DNA from: DATFEN01 sp035691285
GTDB taxonomy: Bacteria; Acidobacteriota; Vicinamibacteria; Fen-336
Assembly: GCA_035691285.1 (NCBI GenBank)
Contig: DASSJI010000038.1
Coordinates: forward strand, 1-29,602
Reading direction: 5' to 3'
DNA: 29,602 nucleotides
The position numbers and the translations under genes are program-made. The notes below the pieces were generated by a model. That model saw nothing but the letters and a program-made list of their open reading frames with translations, was not told where the DNA came from and searched no databases. Shown in pieces: positions 21,178-27,309 of this stretch; within the stretch, counting starts at the first letter, position 1, and each line of letters opens with the position of its first letter.

Positions 21178-22754
21178 GGGCCGTCGTCGTCGCCCTCTGC
21201 GCGGCGCTTCCCGTTCCAGCAAGCCAAGCCGGGCCGGACGGATCTCCGGACATCGACGCCGGCCGGCGCATCTACCGCGAAGGACGCCTGCCCTCGGGCC
21301 AGCCGCTGGCGGCGGTGGTGCAGGGCGACGTGCCCGTGCTGGGCACACAGTTCAGCTGCCAGAGCTGCCATGGCAGGAGCGGCATGGGCGCAGGGGAGGG
21401 AGGCCTGCTCGTGCCGGCCGTGGCCGGCTCGATCCTGTTCGAGGCCGACGCGCAGCGGGCGCGCCCGGCGTACACGGAGGCGAGCCTGGCTCGCGCCCTG
21501 CGGGTGGGTGTCGACCCCGCGGGCCGCGCCCTTTCTCCGCTCATGCCCCGCTACCCCCTCCAGGACGGAGAGGCGGCGGCCCTCACGGGCTACCTTCGGA
21601 CGCTCTCGGCGCAGCCCTCGCCGGGAGTGGACGGCCAGAGGATCCAGTTCGCGACCGTGTTCGGCGACGACGTTCTGGCCGACCAGCGCCAGGCCGTGCT
21701 GGACGTGCTCCAGACCTATGTCGACGAGAAGAACCGCGAGACGCGACGGGAACGGCTGCGCCCGGAGCACGGTCTGCCCTCCGGACAGAGGCGGCCGCGC
21801 AGCTATCGAACCTGGGAGCTGCGCGTCTGGGATCTCGTCGGGCCGAGCTCGGGCTGGCGCGAGCAACTCGAGGCGCGCTACGCCGAGCAGCCGGTCTTCG
21901 CAGTGCTGGGCGGCACGAGCTCGCGCCCCTGGAGCGTCGTCCACCGGTTCTGCGAGGATCACGAGCTGCCGTGTCTGCTGCCGAGCGTGGTGTTGCCCGC
22001 CGCGCGCGAGGCGGACTTCTACACCGTCTACTTCTCCAGAGGTCTCCTGCTCGAGGCGGACCTGATCGCCCGGGATGCCGTCACGGCATCCATCGCTCGG
22101 CTCGTCCAGGTCTTCCGCAAGAACTCGACAGGCGCGGAGGCGGCGGCGGCGCTCCGGCAAAGGCTCCGCGAAGACGGGCCGGCGGTGGAGGACCTGGAGC
22201 TCGGCCCGGACGAGGCGCCGTCGTTCCCAGCGCTGGCGCGACGGCTGCGCGAGACGCCGGGATCGGCCGCAGTTCTCTGGCTGACGTGGCGAGAGCTGGA
22301 CGGGATTGCAGCCCTGCAGGATTCGGGGGCCGCGAGACTCTATCTCTCCGCCACGCTCGGCGACGGCGAGTTCTCCAGCCTTCCGTGGATCCGGGTCCCG
22401 GCGTTCGCCGCTCACCCGTTCCGGCTTGCTTCCGAGACGGATCCGGGCCTCCAGCGCTTCCGGCTCTGGCTGCGCTCGCGCCGCATCCCGCCGCGCCACG
22501 CGCGCCTGCAAGCCGAGGCGTTCTTCGCCTGTCTCGCCGCGAACGAGGCGCTGATGCACATGGGCCGCCACTTCTTCCGGGACTATCTCCTGGATCGTCT
22601 CGATCACGCTCAGGGACTCGGCGCGTACCTGCCGCTGTATCCCTCGCCCAGCACCGGGCCCGGCCAGCGCTTCCTGTCCAAGGGCGGATACGTCGTGCCG
22701 CTGACGTCCGGCAACGAGCCCGACCAGGCAGGGGCCGTCTGGATCGTGCCGTAG
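21174..22754 (+). CDS. Exported cytochrome c fused to a periplasmic ABC-type binding domain
   Basis: 526 residues if translated from CTG 21174, which overlaps the SCO1 stop codon; no ATG, GTG or TTG in frame would keep the signal peptide (RAVVVALCAALPVPASQA). Residues about 25-150 form a class I c-type cytochrome with heme motif CQSCH (62-66) and likely axial Met124 in LMPRYPL. Residues about 155-526 resemble a type 1 periplasmic binding protein of the branched-chain amino-acid receptor kind (FAVLGGTSSRPWSVVHRFCEDHELPCLLPSVV, SAAVLWLTWRELDGIAAL, LQAEAFFACLAANEAL). Probably a periplasmic electron carrier or redox-linked ligand sensor; no transporter is adjacent. Confidence 0.85.
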   Translation: MRAVVVALCAALPVPASQAGPDGSPDIDAGRRIYREGRLPSGQPLAAVVQGDVPVLGTQFSCQSCHGRSGMGAGEGGLLVPAVAGSILFEADAQRARPAYTEASLARALRVGVDPAGRALSPLMPRYPLQDGEAAALTGYLRTLSAQPSPGVDGQRIQFATVFGDDVLADQRQAVLDVLQTYVDEKNRETRRERLRPEHGLPSGQRRPRSYRTWELRVWDLVGPSSGWREQLEARYAEQPVFAVLGGTSSRPWSVVHRFCEDHELPCLLPSVVLPAAREADFYTVYFSRGLLLEADLIARDAVTASIARLVQVFRKNSTGAEAAAALRQRLREDGPAVEDLELGPDEAPSFPALARRLRETPGSAAVLWLTWRELDGIAALQDSGAARLYLSATLGDGEFSSLPWIRVPAFAAHPFRLASETDPGLQRFRLWLRSRRIPPRHARLQAEAFFACLAANEALMHMGRHFFRDYLLDRLDHAQGLGAYLPLYPSPSTGPGQRFLSKGGYVVPLTSGNEPDQAGAVWIVP

Positions 22755-22765
22755 GTGGTCGGCGC

Positions 22766-23083
22766 TCAGGCCAACAGCATCGCCCCGCCGCGCCGCCGGT
22801 CGCTGCGCCGCCGCTCCACGACCAGAAAGGCGCCACCGCCCGCATCGCCGCGCGTGGGCCCAATTCTGCGATCGACGATGACGGAAAGATTGGGGACGCC
22901 CGTCAGCAGCTCCTCGAGGGCGGGCGCGGCCTGGGCCACCGACCGGCTGATCACGAGGACAGCGGGCGGCTCGCACTTCCTGAAGGAAGCGCACAGGGCG
23001 CAGGTCGCCTCCCAGACTTCGGCGCTGTCGTAGGGCGCCGTCGCGGGGAGCAGACGCTCGCAGTAGCGGCACGCGACGATCAC
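22766..23083 (-). CDS. Small zinc-ribbon protein B (105 residues)
   Basis: Paralogue of the protein at 14552-14845, with Cys5, Cys8, Cys28 and Cys31 in the same positions (CRYC ... CALC). It shares the following block (VLVISRSVAQAAPALEELL...LSVIVDRR) and an Arg-rich end (ERRRSDRRRGG), and both end in MLLA/ALLA. The GTG at 23083 is fixed by a perfect AGGAGG 7 bases upstream (23096-23091), although the frame stays open further upstream. It ends 12 bases from the convergent cytochrome fusion gene. Likely a small zinc-binding adaptor; the function is unknown. Confidence 0.82.
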   Translation of the reverse strand: MIVACRYCERLLPATAPYDSAEVWEATCALCASFRKCEPPAVLVISRSVAQAAPALEELLTGVPNLSVIVDRRIGPTRGDAGGGAFLVVERRRSDRRRGGAMLLA

Positions 23084-23220
23084 GCGTGGACCTCCTGGAT
23101 GGGCTCGCGGGTCTCCATCGTAGCAAGGCTCGACGTGGTTGAGGGCATGAAAAGCGGACTCTCGATCCGGCGTGGGCCTCGTCCGAGTCTCGTGGTTGAC
23201 GCGCCCGGCCATGGGTGTCC

Positions 23221-23262
23221 TTGCGCTGCCGCAAAGAACACCGCGAGCGGTCGCGTTAGGGT
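23221..23262 (+). promoter_or_regulatory. Crp/Fnr-type box and -10 of the second pseudo-receiver gene
   Basis: TTGCG-CTGC-CGCAA (23221-23234), exactly 22 bases, TAGGGT (23257-23262). Box centre at -41.5 of an RNA start near 23269. The leader of about 23 bases carries GGAGGG (23280-23285) before GTG 23292, which also fixes the start of the gene. Confidence 0.75.
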
Positions 23263-23291
23263 GCGTGCCCCGGTTTGCTGGAGGGACAGGG

Positions 23292-24554
23292 GTGCTCGTG
23301 ACGCGCATCGGAGGGCACAGGCCGCAGGCGCAAAGCATCGTCGTCCTCGACCAGGACATGCGTCGACGGTCCGCGACTAGTGCATGTCTCGCCCGCAGCC
23401 GCTACCGCGTGTCCGCGGCCGCCGACCCGGACACCGCGCTGCGTTTCGTCCGTGGGGGCGACGGCGAGCTCGTCTTGACCGATCTCGACCGCACCCTGTT
23501 GTCCGCGATTCCACGCTGGGCTCGCCGACGGGACGATGTGCCGTCGGACGGCCCCCCGCTGGGCGAGTGCTACGCGATCTTGCGCCCATTGGATGCCGAC
23601 GCTCCGTGTCCGCGCCGGCCGATCGTCACGCTGAGGCAGGCGGGCGAATCCGACCACGAGGGCGACTCGCCACGCTTCGCCATCGTGGGCTACGCGCCGA
23701 GGGCGACGGCTCCGGCCCTCCTCGATGCCGTCGAGGCCGTGCTCGGCTCGGAGACAAACGAGCCGGGAGCGAGAGGCGGCGCCTCGATCGGGCTGAGCCC
23801 GGCTGCCGTGTTCGCCTTGATTCCGGCGCCCCTCCGGCGGGTGCTGGTCGTCGACGCGGACGCCGGCTGGGTCGAAGAAGTCCATCGAACCCTCGCGGGC
23901 CACGGCTTCCAGGTTGACGGAGCGCAAGATCAGGAGAACGCCCTCCGCCTCGCCCTGGCTCGACGACCCTGCCTGATCCTGGCAGGCGTGACCCTCCCGC
24001 GCCACGACGGGGCGGACCTCGTCGGGCGCCTCCGGAGCCATGGCGTCCTGAGGCGCACACCCCTGGTGCTGGTCGCCGAACGGCTGGTCGACGTCCCTGC
24101 GGCGGGTGAAGCGATGCTGGCGGTGGACGACTACCTGTGCAAGCCCGTCCCGGCCGAGGAACTGGTGATCCGGCTGGCCCTGGTGATGCAGCGCCACCGC
24201 GACCGCCCCGCGCGCCACGGCCCCGAGTTGCTGGGAAGCCTCTCCCTCGTAGGGGCTGCAGGCGCGCTTCAGGCTTGCCGCCTGGGTCGGCTGAGCGGCG
24301 TGCTCCTCACACGCCACGTGACGCGCGAGGCGCGAATCGGCTTCCGGAGCGGCGAAATCGTCGCTGCGGAAAGCGACGGCTTCACGGGCATCGAAGCCGT
24401 CACCGCGTTTCTCGGGTGGACTGCGGGGCGCTTCCGCTTCGTCGCGCGCAGCCCCGGCGGCGTCGTCCCGCTTTGCGACTTCGAGCAACTCCTGCTCGAG
24501 GGCAGCCGGCGGCTGGACGAGAGTCGCCGCGCGCTCGAGCCGGCCGGCGTCTAG
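23292..24554 (+). CDS. Tandem pseudo-receiver protein with DUF4388 (PATAN) domain, copy 2
   Basis: 420 residues from GTG 23292, chosen because of the promoter and the GGAGGG site; GTG 23298 is also possible, and upstream starts would lie before the RNA start. The order matches copy 1: receiver-like domain (about 14-153) with Asp64 and the IPRWARRR...PSDG...YAILRPL block (73-100), second receiver-like domain (about 182-302) with Gly232 where the phospho-acceptor Asp should be but Lys284 kept, and DUF4388 (about 312-405). It stops directly after DUF4388. Cannot be phosphorylated at the normal site of domain 2. It is divergent from its zinc-ribbon partner and directly upstream of the multicopper cluster. 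Confidence 0.87.
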   Translation: MLVTRIGGHRPQAQSIVVLDQDMRRRSATSACLARSRYRVSAAADPDTALRFVRGGDGELVLTDLDRTLLSAIPRWARRRDDVPSDGPPLGECYAILRPLDADAPCPRRPIVTLRQAGESDHEGDSPRFAIVGYAPRATAPALLDAVEAVLGSETNEPGARGGASIGLSPAAVFALIPAPLRRVLVVDADAGWVEEVHRTLAGHGFQVDGAQDQENALRLALARRPCLILAGVTLPRHDGADLVGRLRSHGVLRRTPLVLVAERLVDVPAAGEAMLAVDDYLCKPVPAEELVIRLALVMQRHRDRPARHGPELLGSLSLVGAAGALQACRLGRLSGVLLTRHVTREARIGFRSGEIVAAESDGFTGIEAVTAFLGWTAGRFRFVARSPGGVVPLCDFEQLLLEGSRRLDESRRALEPAGV

Positions 24555-24562
24555 CCGTTTCT

Positions 24563-24604
24563 TTGCGCCAGAGCAAAGACAGCCGTCCGGGCTGCCCCTA
24601 GGAT
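24563..24604 (+). promoter_or_regulatory. Crp/Fnr-type box and -10 of the multicopper cluster
   Basis: TTGCG-CCAG-AGCAA (24563-24576) inside a perfect CTTTGC-N6-GCAAAG palindrome (24561-24578), exactly 22 bases, TAGGAT (24599-24604). Box centre at -41.5 of an RNA start near 24611; leader about 40 bases with AGGAGGAG before ATG 24651. Confidence 0.78.
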
Positions 24605-24650
24605 CGCCCGCCAAACCCGAAGGGCGGGGAAGCGAATTCAGGAGGAGAGC

Positions 24651-25904
24651 ATGGTGGAGAGCGGGAAGCGCTGGCTGCTCCATGCAGGGCTCGCGTTGGC
24701 GGTCTTTGGTGTCGCCCCCGCCGCGCTCGCGCAGCAGAGCAGCATCCGACTGCAGTGCCCCGAGGACGGATGGAACAACCCCGGCCATCAGGGCGACGGC
24801 CGCGTGGTCTACGGCGAGGACGGCGACGTCGACCTGCCAGGCGTGGTGTGCATCCACCTGGCGGCGGGAGACGGCTTCGTCCGGATGGCCGACGGCAAGA
24901 CGCAGTACATGTTCGGCTTCAGCAGGATCCCCCTGAGCGTCAGCGACCCCAACGAGATCATGGATCTCGGCACGCTGGCGGCGAACTTCCCCGCGCCGAC
25001 GATCACCGTGGACGAAGGCGACGAGGTCTATCTCACCCTCACGAACGTGGGCATGGTGATCCGGCCCGACCTGTTCGATCCGCATTCGATCCACTGGCAC
25101 GGCTTTCCGCAGGCTGCCGCCGTCTTCGACGGCGTCCCGGAGAGCTCGATCGTGATCAGCATGGGGGCGAGCTTCACCTACTACTACAAGGCCAACGACC
25201 CCGGCACCTACATGTACCACTGCCACGTCGAGGCCACCGAGCACATGCAGATGGGCATGCTCGGGAATCTGTACGTGAGACCGAAACAGAACCAGCTCCC
25301 GCCGATCGGCGGTCATAGCAAGTTCGCCTACAACGACGGCGACGGATCCACTTGGTACGACGTCGAGTACCCGATCCAGATGACGTCGTTCGACCCCAAC
25401 TTTCACGACGCGAGCTTCAACGTCCAGCCGCTCCCCTTCGCCGACATGAACGACAAGTACTGGATGCTGAACGGGCGAGGCTACCCTCAGACCGCTCGGC
25501 AGCTTCCCCTGCCGCCTCCCACCGAGGATCCCAATGGCGATCCCCTGGATTTCGAGGCGAAGGTTTCCCAGTCAGTCACGTCACGGGTGAGCGCGACTGC
25601 GGGCCAGAAGATCCTTCTGCGCCTCTCGAACCTCAGCGTGACGGACTACGGCACGATCGGGACCCTCGGCATCCCGATGAAGGTCGTGGGCCGTGATGCG
25701 CGACGCCTCGTCGGCGACGACAACGTGGCTCAGTACTACACGACGAACTCCGTGACGCTGGGCGGGGGCGAGTCCGCCGACGTCATCCTCGACACGGCCG
25801 GCGTGGCGCCCGGAACCTACTTCCTCTACACGACCAACCTTCACCGGCTCGCCAACGCGGACGAGAACTTCGGCGGGCAGATGACCGAGATCGTCATCAA
25901 TTAG
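24651..25904 (+). CDS. Multicopper-oxidase-like protein 1: type 1 copper site plus half of the trinuclear ligands
   Basis: 417 residues, signal peptide 1-27 (ends PAALA). Cupredoxin domain 1 (about 110-215) carries HSIHWHG (His145, His148, His150) and YHCHVEATEHMQMGM (His190, Cys191, His192, His198, Met203), i.e. a full type 1 copper set plus four histidines of a type 2/3 cluster. Cupredoxin domain 2 (about 310-417) keeps the fold phrases (KILLRLSNL, GTYFLYTTNLHRL...GGQMTEIVI), but the HxxHxH and HCH positions have no ligands. The type 1 site in the first domain recalls nitrite reductases and two-domain oxidases rather than three-domain laccases. First gene of a three-gene cluster behind a Crp/Fnr-type promoter; substrate unknown. 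Confidence 0.9.
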   Translation: MVESGKRWLLHAGLALAVFGVAPAALAQQSSIRLQCPEDGWNNPGHQGDGRVVYGEDGDVDLPGVVCIHLAAGDGFVRMADGKTQYMFGFSRIPLSVSDPNEIMDLGTLAANFPAPTITVDEGDEVYLTLTNVGMVIRPDLFDPHSIHWHGFPQAAAVFDGVPESSIVISMGASFTYYYKANDPGTYMYHCHVEATEHMQMGMLGNLYVRPKQNQLPPIGGHSKFAYNDGDGSTWYDVEYPIQMTSFDPNFHDASFNVQPLPFADMNDKYWMLNGRGYPQTARQLPLPPPTEDPNGDPLDFEAKVSQSVTSRVSATAGQKILLRLSNLSVTDYGTIGTLGIPMKVVGRDARRLVGDDNVAQYYTTNSVTLGGGESADVILDTAGVAPGTYFLYTTNLHRLANADENFGGQMTEIVIN

Positions 25905-25919
25905 TTAGCGGAGGCCGCA

Positions 25920-27278
25920 ATGAGCGCGAAGTCTTGGTCGACGTTCCAGCGTCCGGGCCGCCTGTGGCTCGTTCTCGCGTCCGTGCTCGCCCCCGCGCCG
26001 CTTGCCACCGCCTCCGTCCTGGGAGAGCTGGGGCCGGACTTCGAGCTGAGGGCCAGCGCCGGCTACATCTCCACGCCTGACGGCGCGTCGATCTACGCCT
26101 GGGGCTACTCGGCTGCGGGCGCGCCGATGCAGTACCCCGGTCCGACGCTGCTCGTGAACCAGGGTGCGACGGTCGAGGTCACGCTGACCAACGACCTTCC
26201 GGCCGTTGCAGGGAACGTCTCGATCGTCTTTCAGGGGCACGACCTGAACGCGGTCGATGGCGACGGCGGCGTGGCGGACGGCATCGAGGGCGGCGTGCCT
26301 GGGCTGCTCACCCAGGAAGCCGTGCCCGGCGGCAGCGTCACCTACCGGTTCGTGGCCGGAAAGCCCGGCACGTACCTCTATAGCAGCGGCACGCGGGCCG
26401 ACCTCCAAGTCGAGATGGGGCTCTTCGGCGCGCTCATCGTGTACCCGAGCGGCGGCCCGGGCTGTGCGTACTCCAACGCTGGGACCTGCTACGACCGCGA
26501 GAACCTCTTCGTGTTGAGCGAGGCGGATCTCGACATCCACCGCACCGTCGAGATCCAGGTCGCCGCAGGCGGGCCGATCGAGGTCGCCACGAGCCCCTAC
26601 TACGACCCCGAGTACTGGTTCATCAACGGACGCTGCGCGCCGGACACGATGGCGGCCGACGGCGACGCCACTCTGCCCAGCCAACCGTACAGCGCGATCA
26701 CGCGCATGGTGCCGGGGGAGCGGCTGCTGCTGCGCGTCGTCGGGGCCGGTCGCCAGGCGCACCCCTTCCACCACCACGGCAACCACGCGCGCGTCCTCGC
26801 CCGGGATGGCCAGCTCCTCGAGAACGGCTCGGGTCAGCTGGTGGGGCCTTCCGTGTTCACGATCACGTCCGTCCCCGGCGGAACGACCGACGCGATCTTC
26901 GAGTGGACGGGCAAGGGCCTGAACTGGGACGTCTACGGATCGCCGCACGTCAACGGCCCGGACACCTGCAATGGCCTCGCGGGCCCGTCGCTGGGCTTCG
27001 ATCCGACGACGCGCGAGTACTGCCCCGACCACACGAAGGCCATTCCCGTCCAGCTGCCCGAGCTGCAGCAGCTCACCTTCGGCGGCTTCTGGAGCGGCAG
27101 CCCCTACCTGGGCGTGCTCGGCAGCCTGCCGCCGGGAGAGGGCGGGCTCAACCCGTTCGGCGCGTACACGTACATGTGGCACTCCCACAGCGAGCGCGAA
27201 ATCATCAACAACGACATCTTCCCGGGCGGGATGATGACCATGCTCGTCATCGAGCCGCCCGGCACCGAGATCCCCTGA
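25920..27278 (+). CDS. Multicopper-oxidase-like protein 2: the other half of the trinuclear ligands, no type 1 copper
   Basis: 452 residues from ATG 25920 (GGAGG upstream), 15 bases after protein 1; signal peptide about 1-32. Domain 1 (about 35-178) is a cupredoxin without ligands: FQGHDLN replaces HWHG, and GTYLYSSGTRADLQVEMGLFG has Ser-Ser where HSH is expected. The last domain (about 258-448) has HPFHHHGNH (His281, His284, His286) and MWHSHSERE (His421, His423), where Ser422 replaces the type 1 Cys; GGMMT follows. It can supply four cluster histidines but no blue copper, complementary to protein 1. It contains the phrase DPEYWFINGRCAPDTM, usual in the linker domain of such oxidases. Confidence 0.9.
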   Translation: MSAKSWSTFQRPGRLWLVLASVLAPAPLATASVLGELGPDFELRASAGYISTPDGASIYAWGYSAAGAPMQYPGPTLLVNQGATVEVTLTNDLPAVAGNVSIVFQGHDLNAVDGDGGVADGIEGGVPGLLTQEAVPGGSVTYRFVAGKPGTYLYSSGTRADLQVEMGLFGALIVYPSGGPGCAYSNAGTCYDRENLFVLSEADLDIHRTVEIQVAAGGPIEVATSPYYDPEYWFINGRCAPDTMAADGDATLPSQPYSAITRMVPGERLLLRVVGAGRQAHPFHHHGNHARVLARDGQLLENGSGQLVGPSVFTITSVPGGTTDAIFEWTGKGLNWDVYGSPHVNGPDTCNGLAGPSLGFDPTTREYCPDHTKAIPVQLPELQQLTFGGFWSGSPYLGVLGSLPPGEGGLNPFGAYTYMWHSHSEREIINNDIFPGGMMTMLVIEPPGTEIP

Positions 27279-27309
27279 CGCCATGGCCCCCACTGAGCGG
27301 AGAAAGACG

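Noticed and set aside
23172..23291. Upstream extension of pseudo-receiver copy 2 to ATG 23172
   Set aside because: It would start before the predicted RNA start near 23269 and includes the regulatory box; GTG 23292 has a proper ribosome site and matches the N-terminus of copy 1.
23084..23359. Longer version of zinc-ribbon gene B starting at 23359
   Set aside because: The extension has no counterpart in zinc-ribbon A, and a perfect AGGAGG precedes GTG 23083.
23914..23927. A fourth Crp/Fnr-like box, TTGAC-GGAG-CGCAA
   Set aside because: It lies inside the coding sequence of pseudo-receiver copy 2, has an imperfect left half and no downstream gene start, so it is probably chance.
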